A stretch of DNA of 64,000 bases. It comes from Linyphia triangularis. Lineage: Eukaryota > Arthropoda > Arachnida > Araneae > Linyphiidae. The stretch covers positions 558,001 to 622,000 of the forward strand of contig OZ021730.1 in the NCBI GenBank assembly GCA_963978545.1. Direction: 5' to 3'. The translations under genes and the position numbers were made by a program. The notes under the pieces are model-generated. The model was not told the DNA's origin. It did no database searches and worked only from the letters and a program-made list of their open reading frames with translations. This document shows, in pieces, positions 31,401 to 40,230 of this stretch (the stretch's first letter is position 1; every line of letters begins with the position of its first letter).

Positions 31401-32178
31401 TTTGAACAGCAGTATCAACATCCTCACTGTTCACCATTGTTCCTGTTATACCAGCCAACTCAGTAAATTTTTCCCAATTTGCCCGATGGTATTTGTAATT
31501 AGGTAGACGGTTGGTCCCGCCACCAATACCAGCATGGGAAATGAGAATAGGGAAGTGATCACTGTTATGTAGATCACTCCCAACAGCAAAATTCAAGTAT
31601 GGTAGAAGCACAGGGGAACAAATGGCTAAATCAAGTGAATGAAATGTTCTTGTGGGTTCATGAAAATAGGTTTTCTCCTCATTATTCAGGAGACAGAGAC
31701 AGTGATCAGATAGCAACTTTTCAATCTGTCTCCCACGAGGGTTCGTATTATCATTACCCCACATAGTACTGTGCCCATTAAAGTCACCAAGCAATAGAAA
31801 TGGAGCTGGAAGCTGGTCTATCAGATCATTTAACTCCTCTTGGCGGATGATAGCATGTGGCGGTAGGTATAGGCAACAGACTGTGAGAAGGGACTGAAAA
31901 TGAAGTCTCGCAGCCACAGCCTGTAGAGATGTGCGTAGTCTGAGTACAGTGCTGGGGTAATCATGAGAAATAAAAAGACATACTCCTCCAGACACTGTAT
32001 TACCACGGGTAACATCTTTCCTAATGCAACTATACCTACGGATCTTAGATGTATAAGTATCCTTCAAGAAAGTTTCTTGAAGGGCCAAACATGCTGGATG
32101 GTAAGTAGAAACGATATTCTTTACATCATCCTTCCTAGACCTAAAACCGCGACAGTTCCAAGAAACAAAAGAAGCCAT
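28498..32178 (-). CDS. LINE B ORF2: endonuclease / reverse transcriptase / RNase H (copy 1)
   Basis: 1,226 aa, intact. Same domain order as LINE A ORF2. The endonuclease reads GDFNGHS, closer to the usual GDFNAH. The RT has YVDD. All four RNase H acidic residues are present (FTDGS, SEM, YTDS, GNELAD), unlike LINE A. It differs from copy 2 by Val for Ala in NLIVFKKAK. The start ATG overlaps the ORF1 stop (TAATG). This copy has both ORFs open and is the best candidate in the window for a complete element. Confidence 0.94.
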   Translation of the reverse strand: MASFVSWNCRGFRSRKDDVKNIVSTYHPACLALQETFLKDTYTSKIRRYSCIRKDVTRGNTVSGGVCLFISHDYPSTVLRLRTSLQAVAARLHFQSLLTVCCLYLPPHAIIRQEELNDLIDQLPAPFLLLGDFNGHSTMWGNDNTNPRGRQIEKLLSDHCLCLLNNEEKTYFHEPTRTFHSLDLAICSPVLLPYLNFAVGSDLHNSDHFPILISHAGIGGGTNRLPNYKYHRANWEKFTELAGITGTMVNSEDVDTAVQNVTEAILNAADSSIPKTSSRTLRHCKTWWNADCLSAYKKQKKLWGIFRRYPTTGNLIVFKKAKAVARKVRRQSQKDSWISYVSSITSKTYSKQLWKKVRAANGLYPEYSCPILQTGAAVFSSPEDVANLIGETFERVSSSDSYSPTFLVTKNRAERTGINFKSNIEYSYNFDLKMYELKSALSKTHNTSPGPDGISYQMLRHLSPDSLFNILFLFNRIWKENIFPTLWREATVIPILKPGKDPKDPLNYRPIALTSCLCKTFERIVNARLSYMLEKDGCISPLQSGFRRGRSTLDNIVKLETDVRNAFVQRNHLVSIFFDIEKAYDHTWRYGILQTLFNFGFRGNLPLFIQNFLSSRIFRVRIGTTFSNYFNQSEGVPQGCVLSVTLFNLHISNILHVLSPFVHGTLYVDDLQISCQGSNMRLIERQLQTAVNRLVEWCEQNGHTLSPSKSSCIHFCRRRGLHPDPEIHIRNSPIPVVNQIRYLGVIFDSKLNFLPHILYLRKKCDRSLNILKVLSNTSWGADRTSLLRIYQSLILSRIDYGSVAYGSAGASLLRRLDTVHHTAARICSGAFRTSPIESLLTECSLLPLDLRRKKLSANYYCRIMSDPFHPLRKVRLDAYLGRLYDARPSNIRPFSERAKSILLDAALSDVVTQTFTTQSFPPLNIPSFHFLNPFAMYCKADTAPEIMQQIFCDHRSQYADYEAVFTDGSKAGERVGCGTVSDTSTVAFSLHKSCSVFTSEMTAISCALLHISLCNNRKFCVYTDSLSSLSSLKHFKTNSHPIAFDILSKLHTLERKGFTILFCWVPSHMGISGNELADSAAKAASIPLQQPVPYQDIKTSIHKFILSLRQETWDLQVNNKLHFIKNHLLKWPVNPMRRTDVKLTRLRIGHTRLTHRHLLLGEDPPVCDICRCDLTVVHILISCPKFQTHRLRFFKNTTLSLQDLIGETPHPNLFAFLRSIGFLNHI

Positions 32179-33383
32179 TAACTATTTACAGATATGTTGA
32201 AAGTGGGGTCAGGATCTTCAAAACACTCCTCATCATCAGATGGGTAAAGTCTTACCTCATCCGAGTCATTATGTGAATCGAGGATACTAAAAGGATTGGC
32301 AAGTTTCCCTCTAGGAACGCCAACCTTTGCCGACTTCAATTTAATTGCCTGAAGTGCCTTTGACTTTGCAAGTGATTTTTTAAGAAGAATCGGTTTTTTG
32401 GAACTTTCCGAAGAAGATGGTCGTGATGGTAATTTGGTCTGTGACAAGCTACGTGGGGGTAATCTGGTATGTGACAAGCTAAGTGTTTCAGTTTGTGTAC
32501 TTTGACTGCATACTGACTTTTTACATGCAGCAGCATATGCTACGCCCACACGTGGAGTCCGAGCTTCTACCTGTTTTTTCGCCTCAAAGTATGACACATT
32601 CTGATTGGCACGTATAGTCTGGATTTCTTTCTCCATCACAAACTGAGGACATTTGCGGGAGAAAGATGGGTGTGAGCCTTCACAATTCACACACTTTTCA
32701 GGAGCAGTGCAATCAGAACTACCATGCCCAGTTCCTGCACAACGTGCACAGATTTCAATTTTCCCGCGGCAAGCCGTTTGGGAATGTCCATATCTCTGGC
32801 ACTTAAAGCAGCGAAGTGGGTTAGATATGTATGGTCGAATTTTACAGTTCAGGTACCCGGTTTTCACGTGTGTTGGTAAAGTTGGCCTGTCAAAAGTCAG
32901 TATAAGATGTTTGGTTGGAATTATATTCCCATCTTTCCGTATTGTTATACGTTTAACAGCTGAAACTTGCTGGTCACACAAATGATCCAAAATCTCTTCC
33001 TCAGTAGTATGGTAGAGATCAGATTCAGATATTACCCCACGAGATTTATTAAGTGATGCATGTGCAGTCACAGTCACTGGGAAAGTCCCAAAAGCTTTCA
33101 TCTTCAAAATACTATCAACTTGGTTGGCGTTCTTGACTTCAACTAATAAGTCGCCAGACCTCAGTTTCTTAACAGTGGCAACATCTCCAACGAACGACTT
33201 TAATGTCTTTTCAATCAAGAAGGGAGATACCTTCTCAAATGATCCCTCTTCCCTTTTAACGATATAATATTTTGCAATCAGGTCAAGACTTTGTTGCTCC
33301 CCACGAGGGGGAGAAGAAAAAGAAGTTTTATGAGCCATAAAATAAAAGAAATAAAATTCGGGCACTGGTGTCCCACCCTCCAT
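32178..33383 (-). CDS. LINE B ORF1: Gag-like zinc-knuckle protein, 401 aa
   Basis: Start taken at ATG 33381-33383 (MEGGTPVPEF), matching LINE A's MVGGTLVPEF; the frame is open 36 bases further upstream but only from a TTG. Three zinc knuckles (CFKCQRYGH, CARCAGTGH, CVNCEGSH), then a tandem Ser/Leu/Pro-rich stretch, a basic Lys-rich region and an acidic tail. It should bind the element's RNA. Confidence 0.88.
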   Translation of the reverse strand: MEGGTPVPEFYFFYFMAHKTSFSSPPRGEQQSLDLIAKYYIVKREEGSFEKVSPFLIEKTLKSFVGDVATVKKLRSGDLLVEVKNANQVDSILKMKAFGTFPVTVTAHASLNKSRGVISESDLYHTTEEEILDHLCDQQVSAVKRITIRKDGNIIPTKHLILTFDRPTLPTHVKTGYLNCKIRPYISNPLRCFKCQRYGHSQTACRGKIEICARCAGTGHGSSDCTAPEKCVNCEGSHPSFSRKCPQFVMEKEIQTIRANQNVSYFEAKKQVEARTPRVGVAYAAACKKSVCSQSTQTETLSLSHTRLPPRSLSQTKLPSRPSSSESSKKPILLKKSLAKSKALQAIKLKSAKVGVPRGKLANPFSILDSHNDSDEVRLYPSDDEECFEDPDPTFNISVNS

Positions 33384-33968
33384 GGAGTCCACGATATCGG
33401 GGATAGAGCATCCCGGCAAGCAACAAAAATCATAAAAGAAAACAAAATATGAACAGAACTGTTACGCACGGAATGACCCTACCGGGTTAACCAGTGCCTA
33501 TACGCAAACAGCCCATCCCTGAAGAAGCCTCCACCCTTTACGAGATTCCCAGAAAATGGACTGATCACTTGATCCCTAGCCGCCGACGAAGCGGACGACC
33601 AGCCGATTGATGCACACGGGACCAATGTGCACCTCCCGTTTATCTGAAGCAAGGGCCAAAGTAGTGTATTGGGACAGTATGTCGTCCCTCAACTACCAGG
33701 ATCCCCCTTTCCAGAGACACGGGTCTCCACGCACGGCAAACACGTGGGTGATTAAATACCCGAGAGAAGCTGATGGCAACAGAGGGGCACAAAGCTTCTC
33801 AAGGGGAGCCCTCACCTCTGAAGAGGTAACCACAACGAGGGAAGAAAGAAGTAAACGATAAATACAAAACCAAAACGAGAAGGTAAAACAGAAGAAGGGA
33901 TAGATCACTGGGGCAACCCGGGGTTGTGAAGCCCGTATTTACTTATAGAAAGTAAACCCCCTGAGGGG
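33384..33968 (-). other. 5' UTR of LINE B
   Basis: About 585 bp, related along its length to the LINE A leader. It starts with the same CCCCTCAGGGG palindrome. No supported ORF. Confidence 0.6.
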
Positions 33969-33981
33969 GACCATTGCCAAG

Positions 33982-35441
33982 ATTATCTGACTTCATTCTA
34001 TGCAATTCCTGCTCACATTTAATTGCGTATTCTGACAACATTCCTTGGAGTTCGTGTTCACGAGTACAGTCCTCGATGTTGAAGTCCGGCTTCTCAAGTA
34101 AGCAATACTTCAACAGCAATTGAACGATAGCAAGGCTGCATCCGTTTTCTATTGCTAGGTCCAAAGGACTGAGACCATTTCGGTTTTTGACATTAACGTG
34201 GGAACCTCTTCTCAGCAAAATTTCAACTACGCTCGGATGACCTGTCTGATTTTGCACCGCTTTATGCAGTGGCGTGTCACCAAATTCATCTACTGAATCA
34301 ACATCTATGCCACTGCTAATCAAGAATTTGACGAAAACTGCCGTACATCCGTTAATGCACAGGGCACTGTGCAGAAGTGAGCCACCGCACTGGTTTTTGG
34401 CAGTGTTGACGTTCATATCCAGGTAATCGAGGAGAAATGTAAAGATACTAACGTTGAAGTGTCCCAAAGCGTGGAAGAGTGGGCTTTGACCTGAAATGTT
34501 AGCACTGTGCAAATCTCCGCCGGCAATAAGCAACAATCTGATAACTTCCAGTTCCGCATTCAGAGCAAGTGCTATAGACAGACTCGAATCGTCCGGAAGA
34601 TCGGCTCTGGCTCCTAGGTAAAATTAAAATTACAACTTTAATTAAGGAAAGTCTTAAATCTAAAATAATTCAAATAACAGAGTTAAATATATTTACTAGT
34701 TACCAATATTGGCAAACCTTTTATGAATATTTAAATGGAAATACTGCTATTTTAAATCTTAACAGAAGGTTATCTTACAATACTACCGCGTTAATGGAAT
34801 TAACTTAAATTTCTAATCTATCCAAATGTACACGAAATGAAGTTTTGGATATGCAATTCAGAATCCTTTTATCTAATTTAAAAGTAATGAATAATTTTGT
34901 CATTTTCTTCTGTAAATGCAGATGGGACAAACTTAATCTCTGAAATCAGTTCATAATTATTTTGACAAAAAGATTTTTGAAACAGTTAAATTACCTTTTA
35001 AGATGTAATGTAAGATGTAGGAATGGGATATGAGGAAGCAACAAAAAATTGACAATTCAGCGTACATGGAAATATTTCGGTCTAATAAAAGGCTCCCTTA
35101 AAAATTGTTGTAGAAAAGCGTTTACATATTAATTTATGTTTTTACATACCTCCTTCTACCAATGTTCTGATCGTTTCAAGTCTGTTCCTGCAATGTAGGG
35201 CATTGATGAGAGGTGTTGGGCCGCCATGACAGAACTGGAAATTAGGATCTGCGCCATAATAGAGGAGAAGCTTGACGATGGCGATCGAGCATCTTCGGTC
35301 CGTCAGAACCCGAAGCAGGGGGGATTGACTACCTTCTACTTCGTTGGCCGAAGAAGGGTCACGTTGCAGGATCAGTTGGATCTCACTCAAATCCCATTCT
35401 TCTTCGTACAATACACTGTGAACAGAAGTGTTTTCAGGCAT
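33982..35441 (-). pseudogene. Ankyrin gene, 5' part upstream of LINE B (U4)
   Basis: Exon 2 (35441-35150) and the first 632 bp of exon 3 (34613-33982), with splice sites intact. Reading continues into the LINE 5' end and stops after about nine foreign residues, giving a protein of about 320 aa that keeps the ankyrin repeats and loses the tail. It also has Cys for Trp in IEDCTREH, shared with U6. Confidence 0.8.
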
Positions 35442-35446
35442 GATAT

Positions 35447-36371
35447 CTGTAAAAAAAAAAAAAAAAAAATTAAAGCATTTTCAAAAGTTTGAATATTCCA
35501 TTTTACTTTTGTAATCAAACGATTAAACTTAAGATTGGTTACGTTTCAATCTTAAGAGAAAAGTGCCTTTATTTTTTTGTCAAATTCTATATCGGTCGGA
35601 ATATTGTTTCAAAACCAAAGGTATTTTCTTTAGGAATAGCAACAGCAATATCAGCCCATTGGTAAAAATTTGAAGTTGAAAATAAAAGTATCTTTTAAGA
35701 TTACTAAAGGTTAAAGATTAATATTTAGTTCATTAAAATTTTTTAAACTGTAAAAAAAAAAATCATATGACTTTCCCTTTAATATTTGTTTATGTGTTAC
35801 CAATACTTCTGTATACTTGAAATTCATGCGTCTTACAACAAAATTTATGAAGATATTGCGACAGAAAGTATGCGGAAGCGTTGACACGGTCATACCGGCT
35901 ATCTTTCGATCACCGGATACAAGCATTATGGGTCAAATACAGGAAAAAGCCAAACAAAAAATATACTTGCTGTTTATTTTACTAAGATACACGTCAGTAA
36001 TTTAAAATGGGGTACATAAAATACAAGTTGAGGGACCAGGATAGACAATGAACCCACCTAATTCTGTTACCAAGAAAATAGGTGGGTGGCAAGTGGTCTG
36101 ACCTAAGCAATGAACGAAGCCACGCTTTAGAGCCCAACACCACTACCGAAATCCGTGGAATTTATGATTGGGAGGGAAAAACAGCTGGACGATCCAGATA
36201 CTGAGGTCTGGGAACAGCAAACCCTAAAGAGAAATGTAAACACAAATGCAAGTATAATATGAATACATTTTTTACCAGTAATTTTGTTCAAGGTGAATCT
36301 GCAATAATCCGAGATCTATGGGTAGACAGCTCTGAGAGAGATCTGGTCGCTTCAGAGTCTAGAGTCGAACT
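35447..36371 (-). other. Probable intron 1 and exon 1 of the U4 ankyrin gene
   Basis: Same content as 9246-10168 in U1, with a longer loop in the palindrome at 35528-35556. It is now cut from its promoter by the Gag-only element at 36384-38083. Confidence 0.4.
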
Positions 36372-36383
36372 GATGTAAAATCA

Positions 36384-38083
36384 CTTTTTGACTTTGATGT
36401 GGGGTTGTACGAGGTACCTAGTGCCCGATGGGCGAAAAACCTCTTCATCTAAAATGGGCCGCAAGGCAGTTGAATTAGTCAAATCGAAAATGGGGCAGCA
36501 TCAGCAGATATAGATGGTGGGGAAGTAACAGCAATGACAAGTCATTACATCCGCTTCTGGAAAGGAAATAATCTGAAATGAGCAGTGGCAGTCCGGCATC
36601 CAGCTATATGGGCTTGGGGCATCCCCCAATGGGGGAGCAGTATCCATCCATGGGTGGAGCTTACTGGGAACTTGGAGTAGAGCATCTGGACGATGAAGGA
36701 GTCGAAGCGAATGAGCTCGAAGGGTATAGGGTTGGAATCAGGGGTTCAGGTTTAGAGATGTCAGTCAACATAACTCTAATGAGGTGACTGTTAGTATTCA
36801 TAATGATCCTTCTAATGGCACTTCTGCGTTGCTCATCTGTGAGCTTGGGGTTGTTGGTTGCAAGTAAAATGCCTCTGAAACTGTCGTCATAGATCCGTTT
36901 GCATCTACTATCTTCAGTAGGTAGGAAGGCATCCACCCCTTTGTCGGACATCACAATGGGGTCTGCTTTGCTCTCCGCAGATGGTAAACTAACATTAGTT
37001 TGGGTGAAGGCATCCATGCATACAGGGGCAGGGAGGGTACACACTTCCGAGAAAATCGCCATGTTGATGATCTCGTCAGTGCTCGTCTGTTGGTCAGTGT
37101 GATCAGAAATGGATTGGCATGCTGCCTCAGCATATGTCTTTTGGAGCTTCCTTATGATCAGAGGTCTTGGGACCATAGGCCTCAAAACAGGAGGAGAGGG
37201 AGTGGAAGGAATGGTCGCCTTTTTGACCTGGGTACTGTAAGGTGGAGGAATGAGTCGCCTCCTAGCTGGACAAGTATGAGATGAGCTAGGGTGAGTTTGG
37301 CCGCAGTTGCAACAAAGTTTCGGCAGATGCTTAATCTGGCAGTCCCTACTCAAATGATTTTGCCCACAGTGGCGACATCTGGATTGAAGATGGCAAGATG
37401 CAGCAAGGTGGGCACCCCAATGCTGACACTTGTAGCATTGTTGGGGTCCTCTCGCCTTCCTGCCTCTGAGACGTTCAATAGAAACTTTAGAAAAAAGCAA
37501 ACTCTTCCATGTGAGAATGCTATCAATATTGAAGGAGTTAGGGAACTCGAGGATGAAGAGGGGCATTTTCAGCCCTGACCTTCTCTTCATTTGGGAGATA
37601 TTTGAGGGAGGGAAATCAGGCTTTTTCCAATCAAGAAACTCCGCAATATCAAAGATAGAGGTTCGATTTGCTAACCCACGAACGACAACTTTAAAGGAGT
37701 TGTTCGGTCTAGTTCGAGGGGGCAATTCAACAGGAACAGGTGCAACAGAAATGTCGATATCGTTCACTACATCAGGAACATTAGATTCAATCACTGGAAT
37801 TGAGTCATCGACACCCTGAGCATTAAGCCGCTCGTCCATAAGTATGGGAACATCTTCCGCAGGTACAGGAGCATCAGGTAACCGCTCATCCTTCAACAAG
37901 GGTACTTCAACTACAACAGGATCAGGAGCTAAGTCAACGACAACAGGGACAGGTCCCTGTGTCTTGACAAGCTTAGGAGGCATCTTTTTTCGGGCCATAG
38001 AAAACAAGAGCGGTCAGGAACAGGTCCGTTAAGCTCAGAACTCTAAGTCTGAATCAATCTCGATGATCGATCTGATCGAAATC
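36384..38083 (-). mobile_element. Second Gag-only retroelement, at the ankyrin start site (U4)
   Basis: 1,700 bp between 12-bp duplications GATGTAAAATCA (36372-36383, 38084-38095); the other units have the empty site. One ORF, no RT. Its 3' end contains TCGCCCATCGGGCACTA and ends CATCAAAGTCAAAAAG, resembling TCGCCCTTCGGGCGCTA and CATCATCAAAGAAAA of the Jockey-like fragment nearby. That suggests it uses the RT of that LINE group. It is inserted in sense just upstream of the predicted A+1 of the ankyrin promoter. Confidence 0.82.
36661..37998 (-). CDS. Gag-like zinc-knuckle protein, 445 aa
   Basis: Start at ATG 37996-37998 (MARKKMPPK); the frame is open three codons upstream from a TTG. Homologous to the + strand Gag: a Pro/Val-rich front, FKVVVRGL at about 125, the knuckles CYKCQHWGAH, CRHCGQNH, CNCGQTH, and PRPLIIRKLQKTYAEA. 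It has an extra Ser/Pro-rich C-terminus. The ORF is open throughout, although no other copy in the window allows comparison. Confidence 0.85.
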   Translation of the reverse strand: MARKKMPPKLVKTQGPVPVVVDLAPDPVVVEVPLLKDERLPDAPVPAEDVPILMDERLNAQGVDDSIPVIESNVPDVVNDIDISVAPVPVELPPRTRPNNSFKVVVRGLANRTSIFDIAEFLDWKKPDFPPSNISQMKRRSGLKMPLFILEFPNSFNIDSILTWKSLLFSKVSIERLRGRKARGPQQCYKCQHWGAHLAASCHLQSRCRHCGQNHLSRDCQIKHLPKLCCNCGQTHPSSSHTCPARRRLIPPPYSTQVKKATIPSTPSPPVLRPMVPRPLIIRKLQKTYAEAACQSISDHTDQQTSTDEIINMAIFSEVCTLPAPVCMDAFTQTNVSLPSAESKADPIVMSDKGVDAFLPTEDSRCKRIYDDSFRGILLATNNPKLTDEQRRSAIRRIIMNTNSHLIRVMLTDISKPEPLIPTLYPSSSFASTPSSSRCSTPSSQ

Positions 38084-38149
38084 GATGTAAAATCAGGTGG
38101 AAATGCAACCTTTTATAGGTACAGTTGCAGAATGAAAGGTGGACCAATG
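38084..38149 (-). promoter_or_regulatory. Ankyrin promoter, upstream half (U4), now facing the Gag-only element
   Basis: TATAAAA at 38117-38111 and ATTGG at 38148-38144 (-). The Inr and DPE half was left at 36337-36371 on the other side of the insertion, so transcription would now start at or in the Gag-only element. Confidence 0.6.
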
Positions 38150-38883
38150 GCGACACGGCAAAACCGAGCAGAGGAAACTGGTAGGGTCAGCTTGCTATTA
38201 AATTACTTTAAACGATTAACTCAGACATGGCACAGCTTCTAAGCAAAAGAAATGAACTTCAAGAAAAAGCGACGAGAACTGAGAAAAAACATCACATTTT
38301 CAAAAAATTGCAGAAGTTGAACAATTTTAAAATTGATCGTTAGTCTGTCCCTGCTTCTCAGCACTAATGCTTCATTTTTTCAAATGCAATACCTGTCAAA
38401 GTATTGTTTTAGAACATATGAAATTTTAAACCAGGCATTACAAGAGTAACACCAACTCATTAATGAAATTTGAAGGAAAAATAAAAGAAAGTTTTTTTTT
38501 ATTCCAATTTGAAAAGAATTTTATGCTTCCTCATTAATATTTTAAATTAATAATCTGAAGAAAACACCACATTAATTTTGCTTTAAATTTTGTAAATGAG
38601 CGCTATTATTCCAACCCTTGTATTTTTCAACTTCAACACAAAATTGCTTGATTTAATAGTTTCTCTAACGGCCCTTTTAAAGACCCAAAAATAACACACG
38701 ACTGGTCCGTTTACACGCTATCATTTTAATTCCAGTTCAGTTTTATGCCCTAATGCAATACTTTCTTCGGAACATTACATGATACAAATATAACGATATA
38801 TGTGTCGATGACAATATTTCGATTTTTTTTTTTTTGGAGCAAAATTACACTAGTTATTTCCTAAGCTCCTCCCTCCTGCTTTG
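38150..38883. other. Spacer between the divergent promoters (U4)
   Basis: Same as 10235-10965 in U1, including the degenerate stem-loop (38670-38685). A few private substitutions; no gene. Confidence 0.4.
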
Positions 38884-38947
38884 CAATTGGACCACCTCAC
38901 TCTCCGCAACCATACCTATAAAAGGTTGCATTTTTCCAGTCTTCGCA
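38884..38947 (+). promoter_or_regulatory. + promoter (U4), now facing a LINE fragment
   Basis: ATTGG 38886-38890, TATAAAA 38917-38923. The Jockey-like fragment enters after AGTCTTCGCA, whose last base is the predicted A+1, and so separates the promoter from the Gag element. Confidence 0.6.
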
Positions 38948-38948
38948 G

Positions 38949-39774
38949 GCCGGGGTCCCCCAGGGGAGTATCCTGGGTCCCACTTTATATAACATCTATA
39001 CATCCGACTTCCCTTCCTTTAAGGACGACCGCAATTGTTTAACTGCTTTCTATGCAGATGACACGGCCATTGTCTCCAAATCACTCAACTCTCAAACCGC
39101 ACTTAAAAATCTGCAAAACAAAATTCCCACCATTGAAGCCTGGTGCTCCAAATGGAAGATTAGTATTAATGCTGGCAAATCACAAGTTTTATGCACAGTT
39201 ACTAAAAACAATAAAAAAAACAAAATTACTGGCAATGAGATCACACTTTTTAATGAAAAAATCCCCATTGTTAAAAAGGCCAAATATTTGGGTGTCACCA
39301 TAAATACAAAACTTACATGGTCAGACCACATAACTAATGTGACCAAAAACGCATTTGGAGTTGCCAGAAAACTCGCCCCACTTATTGGTAGGAACTCCAC
39401 ACTACCCCTCAATCACAAAAGGAGACTATCTCAGTGCAATAAGACCAATATTCACTTATGCTTCCCCTGCATGGGCCACCTGCACAGCCAGAGATTTACA
39501 TAGACTCCAGGTTATCCAAAATAAGATTCTTCGAAACATGGTAGACGCTAGTAGATATGTAAGGAATGACCTTATTCACAGGGATATGAAAATCAACACC
39601 ATCGAACAACACCTAGCTGAGTTAAATATCTCCTTTTACAAAAAAGCGACTAAACCTAATTCTATAATCAATGAATGCCTGGACTATGAAATTTCTCAGA
39701 ACGACACACGTAACAGACCATACGCTGCTTTTGTGCTATCTGACGCTCTAATGACCACAAGATTTAATAAGTAA
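38949..39774 (+). pseudogene. Jockey-like reverse transcriptase, C-terminal fragment, frameshifted
   Basis: Frame 1 from 38949 covers GVPQG, the catalytic FYADD and KYLGV. Around 39430-39440 the homologous reading shifts by +1 (into PIFTYASPAW) and continues to the stop at 39774. It lacks the endonuclease and the first half of the RT. No RNase H is seen, in keeping with Jockey-type elements. Confidence 0.82.
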
Positions 39775-39892
39775 TTTATTGATCTTACTTACTGTAAACA
39801 CAAATTCTCTTACAATCAGACTTTTGTATATAGAAACGCAGGTTTCATGTAATTAGACCATATTTAACCAATTTATTATTCTTATTATTACC

Positions 39893-40037
39893 TTTGACGA
39901 AGTAAAATCTCAGGAATTTTACGATTTATTTTTGTACCTAAAAGCGTGAGCTTTTGTATATAGTTTGACGATGTTAAAATCTCAGGATATTTAACGAATT
40001 ATTTTTGTAATAAAAAGCGTGAGCTTTTGTATATAGT
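39893..40037 (+). repeat. Near-tandem duplication in the LINE 3' UTR
   Basis: Two copies of about 71-74 bp, each starting TTTGACGA and ending AAAAGCGTGAGCTTTTGTAT, with several differences between them. Each carries the inverted pair AAAGC/GCTTT. Confidence 0.7.
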
Positions 40038-40230
40038 TACGTATTTAACCAACTTTTCTTTTTTTTTAATTATTTCGTATTGTCCCGTCCGTCCCTCACT
40101 GTAACTTTTCATGCAATTTATATTTTATATTTTATGACGATCGCCCTTCGGGCGCTATTAAGACCAGTGGTAAAGTGCCTCCGGGCTGTAGCCACTTAAA
40201 ATCATCATCAAAGAAAAAGTCTTCGCATTC

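Larger units (their letters stand above)
28286..33968 (-). mobile_element. LINE B copy 1 inside ankyrin exon 3
   Basis: 5,683 bp between 13-bp duplications GACCATTGCCAAG (28273-28285, 33969-33981); U1, U2, U3 and U5 have the empty site. Same layout and 5' palindrome as LINE A, and closely similar proteins, but a (CAAA)n tail. It has the same orientation as the ankyrin gene. LINE A and B are separate insertions of one family. Confidence 0.94.
38948..40217 (+). mobile_element. 5'-truncated Jockey-like LINE
   Basis: 1,270 bp between 10-bp duplications AGTCTTCGCA (38938-38947, 40218-40227). It starts inside the RT at AGVPQGSILGP, as expected for a 5' truncation during reverse transcription. Its 3' UTR (39775-40217) holds a near-tandem duplication, a GCCC/GGGC hairpin near 40142 and an A-rich end. 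The RT C-terminal style (RLQVIQNKILR) fits the Jockey clade. It occurs only in U4. Confidence 0.85.

Noticed and set aside
37960..37998. Histone H3 N-terminus (the - Gag starts MARKK, H3 starts MARTK)
   Set aside because: The similarity ends after five residues and the rest is clearly Gag. Treated as chance.
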